This document shows, one piece after another, positions 1 to 10,534 of a stretch of 64,000 nucleotides of DNA. Positions within the stretch are counted from its first letter, which is position 1, and the number at the start of each line of letters is the position of its first letter. The translations under genes were made by a program, and so were the position numbers. The notes under the pieces were generated by a model, which had not been told where the DNA came from, ran no database searches, and was given only the letters and a program-made list of their open reading frames with translations. Source of the stretch: Maritimibacter sp. (GTDB lineage: Bacteria; Pseudomonadota; Alphaproteobacteria; Rhodobacterales; Rhodobacteraceae). The stretch is taken from NCBI GenBank assembly GCA_017792445.1, contig CP051232.1, positions 3,136,001 to 3,200,000 of the forward strand, written 5' to 3'.

Positions 1-1607
<1,607 letters not shown>

Positions 1608-1628
1608 CACGACCAAGCGCTACGCATG

Positions 1629-1660
1629 AACGCGGCTCCGAAGACGGGGCCGCGTTTTCG
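1629..1660 (+). terminator. Rho-independent terminator of pobA
   Basis: An 11-bp stem (AACGCGGCTCC paired with GGGGCCGCGTT) with loop GAAGAC is followed by TTTTCGTTT. It lies about 20 bp after the pobA stop codon. Confidence 0.8.
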
Positions 1661-1774
1661 TTTGCGGGACTGGGATTTGCTGGGCGGGGATTCGCGGGGC
1701 GGTTCAGCTCCGCACTGGCGACCTGCGCGGTGGCGCGCTAAGCCTTGGCGGTGCCGCAAGGAGGAGACTGTCGC

Positions 1775-2707
1775 ATGTGGGAACCCGCCGAACGCTATCC
1801 CGACCCGTCCATCGAGATTCTCGATGACCGCTTCGCCGATCTGGTGCTGTGGCACGCCGCCGTCGAGCGGTTGGCGACCGGCTGCCGCTGGTCCGAGGGG
1901 CCGGTGTGGTTCGGGGATCAGCGGGCGCTGGTCTGGTCCGACATTCCCAACGACCGCCTGCTGCGCTGGGACGAGACGACGGGCGGCGTGTCCGAGTTCC
2001 GCAAGGGCGGCCATGCGAACGGCAACACCCGCGACCGGCAGGGGCGGCTGATCTCGTGCCAGCACGGCGCGCGCGCTGTGGTGCGGACCGAGATCGACGG
2101 CAGTCTGACGGTGCTGGCCGACAGCTTCGATGGCAAACGATTGAATTCGCCCAACGATGTGGTCGTGAAGTCGGACGGCAGCGTCTGGTTCACCGACCCG
2201 ACTTTTGGCATCCTCAGCCATTACGAAGGCGGCGTGGCCGAGCCTGAACTGCCCACCAACGTCTATCGCATCGACGGCGAGACCGGGGAAATGACGGCGG
2301 TCATCGAAGGGATCGACCAGCCGAACGGCCTGTGTTTCTCGCCCGACGAAAGCCTGCTGTACCTCGTGCAGTCGGGGCTTCCGAAGAAGATCCACGTATT
2401 CGACGTGGCTACGGACGGCCGGTCGGTCGGGGACGGCCGCGTTTTCGTCGAAGCGGGCGAACGCGGCACGCCGGACGGGTTCCGCTGCGATGTGCAGGGC
2501 AACCTGTGGGCCGGCTGGGGGCTGGGCGACGGGCTGGACGGGGTGCGGGTCTTCGCGCCCGACGGCACCGCCATCGGCCATATCCACCTGCCCGAGCGCT
2601 GCGCGAACCTGTGTTTCGGCGGGCGGCACCGCACGCGGCTGTTCATGGCGGCCAGCAAGTCGCTGTATGCGCTGCACGTGAAGGTGCAGGGGGTTGCTTA
2701 CGCCTGA
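1775..2707 (+). CDS. SMP-30/gluconolactonase family protein
   Basis: A 310-residue six-bladed beta-propeller of the SMP-30/LRE family, usually a metal-dependent lactonase opening sugar or related lactones. Family ligand positions are visible: Glu in RWSEGPVWFGD, Asn in LNSPNDVVVKSDGS and Asp in LCFSPDES. The start has an excellent upstream AAGGAGGAG. No signal peptide is seen, so it is probably cytoplasmic. It sits after the pobA terminator and 45 bp before the AbrB-type gene. The substrate is unknown. Confidence 0.85.
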   Translation: MWEPAERYPDPSIEILDDRFADLVLWHAAVERLATGCRWSEGPVWFGDQRALVWSDIPNDRLLRWDETTGGVSEFRKGGHANGNTRDRQGRLISCQHGARAVVRTEIDGSLTVLADSFDGKRLNSPNDVVVKSDGSVWFTDPTFGILSHYEGGVAEPELPTNVYRIDGETGEMTAVIEGIDQPNGLCFSPDESLLYLVQSGLPKKIHVFDVATDGRSVGDGRVFVEAGERGTPDGFRCDVQGNLWAGWGLGDGLDGVRVFAPDGTAIGHIHLPERCANLCFGGRHRTRLFMAASKSLYALHVKVQGVAYA

Positions 2708-2752
2708 TAAATGACTCTGGCATCTTTCTGCCTCCGGGCAGATAAGGGCGCC

Positions 2753-3817
2753 ATGCAACAGGTGAACGTTTTCGATACCGGCGTGCTTCTCGTGCTGGGC
2801 GTTTTGGGGGGCACTCTGGCGGCCTTCGCGGGGCTGCCAATGCCCTATATGCTGGGCAGTCTGGCGTTCAGCGCGGCTTACACGATCTTTCAGACCCAGC
2901 GCGACCACGTGGTGAAGTTCCCGCGAAACCTGCGGTTTTTCTTCATCGCCACCATCGGCACGATGATCGGTGCGCGCTTCACGCCCGAGCTTCTGGGCCT
3001 GTTCCCGCGATACTGGCCGTCGTTCCTGGCGCTGATCCCCTTCGTGCTGGTGGCCTACGCCTTCGGCTACACCGTGTTGCGCAGGGTCGGGCGCTATGAC
3101 CGGGCCACCGCGACCTATGCGGCGCTTCCGGGCGGGCTGATCGAGGCGATCACCATGGGCGAACGCGAAGGCGCGGACGTGCGGGTTCTGACCGTGCAGC
3201 ACTTCGCGCGGATCATCGTGGTCGTCGTCAGCGTGCCCTTGCTGTTCCTGTTCATCGGCGGCGAGGCGGTGGGCAGCGCGGCGGGGCAGACCATGGCCGA
3301 CGGCAAGGCGGGCTGGATCGACCTTTGCGTGATCGCGGTGCTGGCGCCTTTGGGCCTATGGCTCGGGCGGCGACTGGGCCTGCCGGCGGGTCAGTTGATG
3401 GGGCCGCTGGTGCTGTGCGGGATCGCGCATGTCACGGGGCTGCTCAGCCTGCACAGCCCGTTCTGGCTGTTGCCGCTGGCGCAGCTGGTGGTGGGTGCGG
3501 GGCTGGGCGCGCAGTTCGCCGGCGCCAGTGCCGGGTTGCTGATCAAGGCCTTCTCGCTGGGCGTGGTCAACGTCGCCGGCATTCTCGCCATCGGCGCCTC
3601 TGCGGCCTTCGCCCTTCGCAATATCGTGCCCGGCGGGTTCGAGCCGCTGTTCATCAGCTTCGCCCCCGGCGGCATGACAGAGATGGCGCTGATCGCGCTA
3701 AGCCTCGAGGCAAGCCCGGTGATCGTCACCGCGCACCACCTGTTCCGCATCCTGCTGGCGGTGGTCGTTGTCGGCTGGGTCGGCAAGCGTCAAAAGGCGC
3801 GGGGCGCTGCGGAGTAG
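2753..3817 (+). CDS. AbrB-family membrane protein (duplicated AbrB domain)
   Basis: A 354-residue integral membrane protein with about ten hydrophobic segments and two homologous halves, each with a glycine-rich patch (GLPMPYMLGSLAF and GLPAGQLMGPLVL). These mark the AbrB duplication family, sometimes annotated ammonia monooxygenase without good reason. The real substrate is unknown; members are treated as transporters. The ATG before QQVNVFDTG is preferred because AAGGGC precedes it; an earlier ATG at 2711 is possible. Confidence 0.82.
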   Translation: MQQVNVFDTGVLLVLGVLGGTLAAFAGLPMPYMLGSLAFSAAYTIFQTQRDHVVKFPRNLRFFFIATIGTMIGARFTPELLGLFPRYWPSFLALIPFVLVAYAFGYTVLRRVGRYDRATATYAALPGGLIEAITMGEREGADVRVLTVQHFARIIVVVVSVPLLFLFIGGEAVGSAAGQTMADGKAGWIDLCVIAVLAPLGLWLGRRLGLPAGQLMGPLVLCGIAHVTGLLSLHSPFWLLPLAQLVVGAGLGAQFAGASAGLLIKAFSLGVVNVAGILAIGASAAFALRNIVPGGFEPLFISFAPGGMTEMALIALSLEASPVIVTAHHLFRILLAVVVVGWVGKRQKARGAAE

Positions 3818-3919
3818 GCGGCTTTTGCGTTTCGGCGCGGATGTATGATCCGATCAAGAAACCAGCGTCAATGACCGCAAATCAGACCGCAAAACATCGC
3901 TTTCGTATAGGTCAAATTC

Positions 3920-5998
3920 TTAGCGCCGCCACAGCCACGCATAGCTAGCCAGCGCGCCCTGCAGCTTTGCGACGCCACGGTTTACCGCGCCGGGGCGTGG
4001 CAGGTTTCCGGTCTCCAGCCGCTCGGCGATGACCTCGGCGGGGCAGGGTTCGCCCGTGACCGGATCGAAATAGCGTGGATATGCGATCAGCGCGGCATGG
4101 GCGAGCGCGGCGCACGATGGCCGCGCCTGCCGGCGGGCCGGGACGGGACCAAGGTCGCGCGTCAGTCCCCAGCCCGCGTAGAACGGCGTGCCTAAACAAG
4201 TGACGGGCAGGCCGCGCAACAGCGCCTCGAACCCCAGAAGCGAGGTCATCGTCCAGACCTCGTCGCATTCTTCCAGCAGCCGGATCGGGTCGCACGGCCC
4301 CAGCACCAGATCGGCGGCGGACGTTGCGTCGGGGGCCAGCGCGCCGATGCGCAGACCGGCTTCGACGTCGGGATGCGGCTTGTACAGGATCACCGCGCCG
4401 GGGTTCTCGGCCCGGGCGCGTTCCAGCAACGCGCGGTTCGTCCGAACCTCGCCGCCGCCGGTCAGGATCGAGGCGTCGTCTTCGACCTGTCCCGGCACAA
4501 GGATACGGTGGCCGGGCGGCAATTCGGGCACGCCGTTGCGGTGCAGGTTGTACTTCGACAGCCGCGCGCGGGTGATGCGCGTCACCAACCGCTCGGCCCG
4601 CGCCAGCCGCGCGGGCGGCAAATCGGCGGCCTTGGCGATCAGGTCTTCCAGACGGCTGGGCCGCGTCGGGTCGTAGTAGATGCCAAGATCGTCCGCGACA
4701 AGCGACAGCGGCGGCACAAGGTCCGCGCCCAGCCCGCGAGATCTCAGAAAACCGTCCTCGATGCGCAGCACCTCGGTCGTATCGCCGATGCCGTCGGGCG
4801 CCGGGCGGGAGCGTGACAGGGCAGGGTCCTCGCGACCGGCCCAGACCATCAGGCGGCGGCGGTCGCGGCCCGCAATCGACACGGCGCGGGCCGGATCGTC
4901 CTCGAACCGCAGGCGTCGCTGGGCCCCAAACACCTTCTGCAACGGCTTGCGCTTCCACAGCCGCATGCCAGACGCGACATAGCCCCGGCGGTCGTCGCGC
5001 CACCCCTGCACCTTCGCTTCAAGCGCGGCAAGAACGTCCTCCAACTCGCACAGGCTGTCCGAGAAGGGGTCGTACCACGTCGGGTACAGGATCATCGCCG
5101 CGGCAAATAGCTGTGCGCGGGTCAGGCGGCGCTGGCGGCGGTCGATGGGGAATTCGTCCTGCGTCAGGCCCCAGCCGGCATAGAAGGGCTGGCCGAACAC
5201 GCGGGGGCGGTGCCCTGCGAAGATCGCCTCGAACCCCAGCCCCGAACTGACGGTGTAGACGCCCAACGCACCGTCGAACAGCTTCCACGGGCTAACCGGG
5301 TCGGTCAGCAAAGTGATGCCCGGACGTTCGACATCGCGCCCGAAATGGCCGGGGCGGTGGCCGCCTGCGGTCTCGGGATGCGACTTGATGACGATCTGCG
5401 CGCCGGGGTGTTCTTCCTGAGCGAAAACAAGCATTTCGCGGAACGTGGCCTCGGTCGCGCCCGCCCCCGCGATCGAGGCGTCGCCGCGGGTCTGGTCGAT
5501 CACCACGACGTAAGGCGCGGTGGGCACCGGCGCGGCAGGGTCGAAGGCGTTGTATTTCGACAGATGCGCCTCGCGGATCCACGCGCTGCAGGCCCGTGCG
5601 CGGTCCAGAAGCGCGGTGTCGTCCAGCGGATGCGTCGCCAGCAGGGTTTCGATGTCCGACGGCTGCGCGCGGTCGAAATGCAGCCCCGTCCGGTCCAGCA
5701 GCAGGCCCATCGGCGGCTCGCCGTCGCGACCGGGATACAGCGACCGCAGAAACGCGTCCTCGACCCGCAGGACCGGTGCGCCGGTGCGTTCCGACACGGT
5801 CTCGCCACGCGGGGCGGTGGGGCTTTTGCCCCAGACGCCGATCCAGTCGCCGTCACCGGGCGCGCCGACGCGGATGTCCCAGCCGGACAACTGAAGTATG
5901 CGCCGGATCCGACGCTGCGTCAGGAAACCGCCGTTGTAAACGTAAAGCCGCCGGGGCGTTTCCACCCCGGCGGCCATATGTCCGGCCATGTGTGTCAC
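3920..5998 (-). CDS. kpsC: Capsular polysaccharide biosynthesis protein KpsC
   Basis: A 692-residue tandem glycosyltransferase. KpsC builds the poly-beta-Kdo linker on lyso-phosphatidylglycerol to which group 2 capsules are attached. Two homologous halves are visible. The first has IVIKSHPET, SSGLGFEAIFAG and PFYAGWGL; the second has ILYKPHPDV, TSLLGFEALLRG and PFYAGWGL. The full two-domain length matches KpsC rather than the shorter KpsS. It is the last gene of a leftward operon, beginning 4 bp after the stop codon of the OPX gene. Confidence 0.92.
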   Translation of the reverse strand: MTHMAGHMAAGVETPRRLYVYNGGFLTQRRIRRILQLSGWDIRVGAPGDGDWIGVWGKSPTAPRGETVSERTGAPVLRVEDAFLRSLYPGRDGEPPMGLLLDRTGLHFDRAQPSDIETLLATHPLDDTALLDRARACSAWIREAHLSKYNAFDPAAPVPTAPYVVVIDQTRGDASIAGAGATEATFREMLVFAQEEHPGAQIVIKSHPETAGGHRPGHFGRDVERPGITLLTDPVSPWKLFDGALGVYTVSSGLGFEAIFAGHRPRVFGQPFYAGWGLTQDEFPIDRRQRRLTRAQLFAAAMILYPTWYDPFSDSLCELEDVLAALEAKVQGWRDDRRGYVASGMRLWKRKPLQKVFGAQRRLRFEDDPARAVSIAGRDRRRLMVWAGREDPALSRSRPAPDGIGDTTEVLRIEDGFLRSRGLGADLVPPLSLVADDLGIYYDPTRPSRLEDLIAKAADLPPARLARAERLVTRITRARLSKYNLHRNGVPELPPGHRILVPGQVEDDASILTGGGEVRTNRALLERARAENPGAVILYKPHPDVEAGLRIGALAPDATSAADLVLGPCDPIRLLEECDEVWTMTSLLGFEALLRGLPVTCLGTPFYAGWGLTRDLGPVPARRQARPSCAALAHAALIAYPRYFDPVTGEPCPAEVIAERLETGNLPRPGAVNRGVAKLQGALASYAWLWRR

Positions 5999-6002
5999 AC
6001 CA

Positions 6003-7154
6003 TCATTCGCCGAAGGTGTTGAACGTGTCGATCGCGTTCGCCGTGCTGCCGATGGCCGAGAGCGTGCCGGTGAAGGCCGCGATGGTCTTGGACCACTGCG
6101 AGAAGGGCGCCTCGGTCACGTAGACGGTATCGCCGTCGCGGATCACGAAATCGCGCGCCTCGAACAGGCCGTTGGGTTCGGTCAGGTCCAGAACGTAGAC
6201 CATGCGCTGCGCGCCGATCAGGTCGCCGCGGCCAAGAACCTGCCGGGCGATCTCTTCCGGTTCGTTGCGCAGCACGAAAACGCCGGTGGGGTCGGCCGAG
6301 ACCGAGCGCAGGCCGCCGACCTGTGCGATGGCCTCGATGGCGGTGATGGTCCGCGTCTCGAACCGGACCTGGCTTTGCTGGCCGGTCGCGCCAAGCGCGG
6401 TGAAGGTGCGGGTGTCCGCCTCGACCAGAATGCGGTCGCCGCCGCGCAGGGCGACATCGACGGTGGGGTCTTCGAACAGGTCCTCGAACCAGATTTCGCC
6501 CGTGTGGCCGCCACGGATGATCTTCACCTTCGCCGCTTCGGGTTCCACGGTGACACCGCCCGCGGCGGCGATCATCGCGCCCAGCGTGCGCGTCGGCCGT
6601 TCGATGGGATAGACGCCCTGACCGGTGATCGCCCCCGACAGCGAGACGGTGGCCCCGTTGCCGGCAAGGCGGCGGACCATGACCTGCGGGTCGGGGGTCT
6701 GCTCGGCCAGCTTCTCGGTGATCAGGCGGCGGATGGTCTCGGGCGTGTTGCCCGCGGCCATGATGCGCCCGGCGTAGGGCACGAAGATATAGCCCGCGCC
6801 ATCCACCTGCACCTCTTCCAGCACGGAAGAGTTCACGCCAACCGCCGACAGCAGGCCGTCGTCCACGTTCTCGTAGATCGTCAGGCCCAGCGTGTCGCCG
6901 GGGCGGATGGTGTCAGAGCCGACGATGCCGGCGTTCAGGAATGCGTCAGAGAAGCCAAGCGCGGGCACCACGGCGGTGGCGCGCGTCACACGCTCGTTCA
7001 CGGTGACGATGAACGCATCGCCTTCCTTCTGGACGGATCCGGCGTAGATTTCGCGCTTGTTCGGCCCCGAACGGGGCAGACCGCAGCTAGCGGTAAAGCC
7101 CACAAGCGCCACAAGAGCGGCAGCTCGCGCGACTCGCGATGCCTTGATTTTCAC
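6003..7154 (-). CDS. Capsule export outer-membrane lipoprotein (OPX, KpsD/CtrA/BexD type)
   Basis: A 383-residue polysaccharide export protein that forms the outer-membrane channel for capsule. A signal peptide ends in a lipobox (VGFTASC), predicting lipidation. A Poly_export domain (PGDTLGLTIYENV, then YIFVPYAGRI) is followed by SLBB-type repeats. The GTG start is chosen because GAGGAGACC lies just upstream and the signal peptide begins immediately after it. It lies between the KpsS-like gene and kpsC and is co-transcribed with them. Confidence 0.9.
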   Translation of the reverse strand: MKIKASRVARAAALVALVGFTASCGLPRSGPNKREIYAGSVQKEGDAFIVTVNERVTRATAVVPALGFSDAFLNAGIVGSDTIRPGDTLGLTIYENVDDGLLSAVGVNSSVLEEVQVDGAGYIFVPYAGRIMAAGNTPETIRRLITEKLAEQTPDPQVMVRRLAGNGATVSLSGAITGQGVYPIERPTRTLGAMIAAAGGVTVEPEAAKVKIIRGGHTGEIWFEDLFEDPTVDVALRGGDRILVEADTRTFTALGATGQQSQVRFETRTITAIEAIAQVGGLRSVSADPTGVFVLRNEPEEIARQVLGRGDLIGAQRMVYVLDLTEPNGLFEARDFVIRDGDTVYVTEAPFSQWSKTIAAFTGTLSAIGSTANAIDTFNTFGE

Positions 7155-7249
7155 TGCCCGGTCTCCTCGACCTGTTTTATCTGCCTCAAGTTTTTCAGGT
7201 AACCTATCGGAAACAGGCCCGAAAAACCAGCAGCAAACGGGTGTGGAGC

Positions 7250-8536
7250 CTATTTGACCACGCGCAACTGTTGCCGAGGTGCCGCTGTGCCCTTGCGCAG
7301 CGCGTCGTAAGGATCCTCTGGCGCAAGCATCATGTCGACCACCTGCCGCAGCAGTTGCCGCCGTCCGCGGGCCGAGTAGAAGCCGCCGGGCACCTGCGAG
7401 GTTTCCAGCAGGAAATGGCGGTAGTCGCGGTACGCCCGGTTGTCCGGACGGGTGGGTTGCGAGAAGAAATCGGGCAGCGGCTGCGTCGACACGAACTCGG
7501 GCTTGGCGAAGACCGCGCTGCCGAAGACGCGCAGCGGCAGACCGCGCCACAGCACCTGCTGCGCCGCCGTTGAGTTCACCGTGACCGCGCCGCGCGCGTG
7601 GTCCAAAAGCGCGGCCAGCTTGCCGCCGCGCACATAGTGTACCCGGTCCGACACCCCGTGTTCCGCTGCCAGCCGCTTGATGTCGCGGCGGATCGGCGCG
7701 CGGCCGTCTTCCAGCGGGTGGGCCTTGAAGACCATGTGGTGATGCGGAGGGGCGCCGGCGGCGAAACCTTCGATCACCAGTTCCAGAAACTCGGTCATCG
7801 AGTTGAAGGGGCTGTGCTTCTGAAAGCTCGAGTCATGCGCCAGTTGCAGCAGCGTCAGATGATACGGGAAGCCGCCGTACTTGATCCGCCACGTGGCCTG
7901 TACCCGGTCGGCCCACAGCCACGGCATCAGAAGCAGGCGCTTGAGATACAACAGGAATTCCTGCGCGACCGTCAGTTCGCGGTGCGCTTCGAAATTGCGG
8001 TAGCCGCGGTTCGCCAGCAGCAGAAGCCCGTGATAGGCGGCGCCGTAGAACACGTGCTGGCGCATGTCGCCCCAGTGCGCGGGCGCCTCGGGAATGTCGA
8101 GTTCCGCGCGCGACAGGATCTGCTGCATCTCGGGCACGCCAAGGTCCATCAGCGCCGAGTTGCCGTTCGACCCGTCGCGTTCATAGGTGACCCAGTAGGG
8201 GCGCAGGTAGCCTTCCTCGAACACGTGGACCGTCAGGCCAAGGTCCTGCGCGGCGTCCACCGCCTCGGCATGGATGCGGCGGGTGTCGCCGTACAGCACG
8301 ATATCGGTCACGCCCTTGTCGGCGACGATGGCGCGGAAGGCGGCGGGCCAGTCCTGCGGGGCGTCGCGATAGGGGATGAAGGACGCGCGGTCGCGCCAGA
8401 AAAACTGGTCGCCCGCGTTGAACCCGACACGCCAGACATCCGCCCCCGCCGCCCGAAGCATTCGCCCCAGACGGTGAAAGAAGGGACCGTGCGGCCCCTG
8501 AAGGAACAGGAATGTCCGGTTCTCGCCGGAAATCAT
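7250..8536 (-). CDS. kpsS: Capsule biosynthesis glycosyltransferase, KpsS-like
   Basis: A 428-residue protein of the capsule biosynthesis family, first gene of the leftward operon. KpsS adds the first Kdo to the lipid terminus before KpsC extends it. Visible marks are the N-terminal FLFLQGPHGPFFHRLG, a VFKAHPLEDG motif and VNSTAAQQVLWRGLPLRVFG, equivalent to the nucleotide-binding segment of KpsC. The start at MISGENRT follows GGAG at suitable distance; an upstream in-frame ATG at 8602 is less likely. It is divergent from ribE. Confidence 0.87.
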   Translation of the reverse strand: MISGENRTFLFLQGPHGPFFHRLGRMLRAAGADVWRVGFNAGDQFFWRDRASFIPYRDAPQDWPAAFRAIVADKGVTDIVLYGDTRRIHAEAVDAAQDLGLTVHVFEEGYLRPYWVTYERDGSNGNSALMDLGVPEMQQILSRAELDIPEAPAHWGDMRQHVFYGAAYHGLLLLANRGYRNFEAHRELTVAQEFLLYLKRLLLMPWLWADRVQATWRIKYGGFPYHLTLLQLAHDSSFQKHSPFNSMTEFLELVIEGFAAGAPPHHHMVFKAHPLEDGRAPIRRDIKRLAAEHGVSDRVHYVRGGKLAALLDHARGAVTVNSTAAQQVLWRGLPLRVFGSAVFAKPEFVSTQPLPDFFSQPTRPDNRAYRDYRHFLLETSQVPGGFYSARGRRQLLRQVVDMMLAPEDPYDALRKGTAAPRQQLRVVK

Positions 8537-8713
8537 CGACGTCTCCAGTCTGTCGCGTTCAGCCGGCTGAATTCCGGCGCTGATGCAGTCCTGACGCTTC
8601 AATCTGGCATTCTTTGGGCTGCCATATGGTTAACGCGGCAAGTCGCAGGCCCTCTCTTGCCCTTGGTTGCGCTTGGCGGCAAGGTCGCCCGCATCAGGAA
8701 TTGCGAGGCGGTC

Positions 8714-9316
8714 ATGTTCACCGGGATCATCACCGACGTGGGCGAAGTGCTGGACGTCGAGAAGCGCGGCGACCTTCGGGCGAAGATCGCGACCGGCTAC
8801 GACGTGGACGGCATCGACATCGGCGCCTCGATCGCCTGCGACGGGGTCTGCCTGACGGTGATCGCGCTGGGTGAAAACCCGAAGCCGTGGTTTCAGGTCG
8901 AAATCAGCGCCGAGACGGTATCGAAGACCAACATCGGCCAGACCGGCTGGGCTCCCGGCACCCGTATCAACCTTGAACGCGCTTTGAAGGTCGGGGACGA
9001 GCTGGGCGGGCATATCGTGTCGGGCCATGTCGACGGGGTGGCCGAGGTGCTGTCGGTCACGCCGGAGGGCGACAGCGCCCGCGTTACCTTCCGCGCGCCC
9101 GAGGCGCTGGCGAAGTTCGTCGCGCCCAAGGGCTCGGTCGCGTTGAACGGCACCTCGCTGACCGTGAACGAGGTCGAGGGTCGCGACTTTGGTGTGAATA
9201 TAATTCCGCACACGCAAGAGGTTACGACCTGGGGCGCGGTGGCTGCGGGGGACGCGGTGAACCTCGAGATCGACACGCTCGCGCGCTATGTCGCGCGTCT
9301 GCGCGAGTGGGCGTGA
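8714..9316 (+). CDS. ribE: Riboflavin synthase alpha chain
   Basis: Dismutates two 6,7-dimethyl-8-ribityllumazine molecules to riboflavin. The 200-residue protein starts with the family signature MFTGIITDVGEV. It holds two lumazine-binding repeats; the second carries GHIVSGHVDGVAEV and GTSLTVNEVEG. It heads a tightly packed riboflavin operon. No FMN riboswitch is visible before it. Confidence 0.95.
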   Translation: MFTGIITDVGEVLDVEKRGDLRAKIATGYDVDGIDIGASIACDGVCLTVIALGENPKPWFQVEISAETVSKTNIGQTGWAPGTRINLERALKVGDELGGHIVSGHVDGVAEVLSVTPEGDSARVTFRAPEALAKFVAPKGSVALNGTSLTVNEVEGRDFGVNIIPHTQEVTTWGAVAAGDAVNLEIDTLARYVARLREWA

Positions 9317-9747
9317 CCTGCCTGTTTTGCGGGATCGCCTGTGGGGACGTTCCGGCGGCGATCGTTTACGAAGATGACGAGCTCGTCGCGTTTCTCGACA
9401 CTATGCCGATCCGGCGCGGGCATGTGCAGATCATTCCCCGGGCGCATTACCCTTATTTCGATGATCTGCCGGGCGATCTGGCCGGCAGGATGCTGGTCCT
9501 CGGTCAGCGGCTGGCGCGTGCGATGAAGCAGGTCTACGGTGTTCAGCGGGTCGGGTTCGCGTTCACCGGCGGCGACGTGGACCATGCGCATGCGCATGTG
9601 GTGCCGCTGCACGAGAAAACCGACCTGACCTCGCGGCGCTATATCGCCGAAGAGCGGCTGACCTTCACCGAATTACCGGCCCTGACGCCGGACGAGGCGG
9701 CGGCGGTGGTCGCGGAATTGAAACACGTGCTGGAGGCAGGCGAATGA
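9307..9747 (+). CDS. HIT family nucleotide-binding protein
   Basis: A 146-residue histidine-triad protein, probably a nucleoside phosphoramidase or nucleotide hydrolase. The active-site HxHxHxx motif is visible as HAHAHVV. The N-terminus has a CxxC pair (LFCGIACGD) often seen in bacterial HIT proteins. It overlaps the end of ribE; translation could start at GTG 9307 or at GTG 9313, the latter giving a 4-bp GTGA overlap. It is cotranscribed with riboflavin genes. Confidence 0.87.
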   Translation: MGVTCLFCGIACGDVPAAIVYEDDELVAFLDTMPIRRGHVQIIPRAHYPYFDDLPGDLAGRMLVLGQRLARAMKQVYGVQRVGFAFTGGDVDHAHAHVVPLHEKTDLTSRRYIAEERLTFTELPALTPDEAAAVVAELKHVLEAGE

Positions 9748-10322
9748 CGGCAGGGATCGGGCACAACGGCGGGCCGACGATGGAAGGCGGATACCGCTGG
9801 CGCAAGCATGTCTGGACGAAGGCGCGGGCGGAACTGATCCCGAATACGGTGCCGCTGGAGATCGTGCGCCGCCGGGTGAAGCGGGCGGCGGAACTGGGGA
9901 TCGATTATCGCACCTATGCGTCGATCCGGGCGGCCTCGGGGCATGACGTGGTGGCCTTCCTGTTCTCGGGCAACGCGCTGGAACTGCGACCGCGCCGGGT
10001 TGCGGTCCCCGAGAGGGTCAGCGCCCGGCTGCAGGCGCTGGACGGTGCGGCGGGACGGCTGGCGGCTGTGTACGCACCGGCGCATCCGTCGGCGGTGGCG
10101 CAGGCGAACCCCGGTCTGCTGGACGAGATCGCGGCCGCGCCGGCATTCACCGAAAGCTGGTCGGCAATGCGCGAGAGGTTGTCGGGTCTGCTGGCGGCGG
10201 GCGGGGCGAAGCGCGACGGGGTTGTGCTGGTCTCGGCCACATCCGTCGAACAGGAATGGTGCGGCGCGGCGCGGCTGGCGGGCGTGATCCCGGCAGAGAG
10301 GTTCTTTGCAGTCGGCGGATAG
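9744..10322 (+). CDS. Hypothetical protein in riboflavin operon
   Basis: A 192-residue protein that I do not recognise. It starts MTAGIGHNGGPTMEGG, an IGHNGGP opening that recurs in alphaproteobacterial hypothetical proteins, followed by a basic, tryptophan-containing stretch (RWRKHVWTKARAELI) and a helical body. No membrane segment or signal peptide is seen. Its ATG overlaps the HIT stop codon (ATGA), so the two are translationally coupled. Position suggests an accessory role near riboflavin genes, but nothing shows it. Confidence 0.7.
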   Translation: MTAGIGHNGGPTMEGGYRWRKHVWTKARAELIPNTVPLEIVRRRVKRAAELGIDYRTYASIRAASGHDVVAFLFSGNALELRPRRVAVPERVSARLQALDGAAGRLAAVYAPAHPSAVAQANPGLLDEIAAAPAFTESWSAMRERLSGLLAAGGAKRDGVVLVSATSVEQEWCGAARLAGVIPAERFFAVGG

Positions 10323-10534
10323 ATTGCAGAGTCTGTACGGGTACAGCCATCGTTTCGCGCCATCCGGGCGGCTGATTGCCAGATACGTACAAGCACGTTA
10401 ACCGCTACCGCGCCCAGCCATGCGTCTGCCGCACAGCGGCTGTTCACCTGCGCGACGCGGCGTTCGACCGCTGGGGGTGGCGGGGGCGCGAAACTTGGTC
10501 TAATTGGCGCGCGCAGACTGTACCGAGGACACCG

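Noticed and set aside
10323-10534. Possible FMN riboswitch upstream of ribB
   Set aside because: The leader is 212 bp, but none of the conserved FMN-aptamer blocks is visible on the plus strand, and none is seen before ribE.
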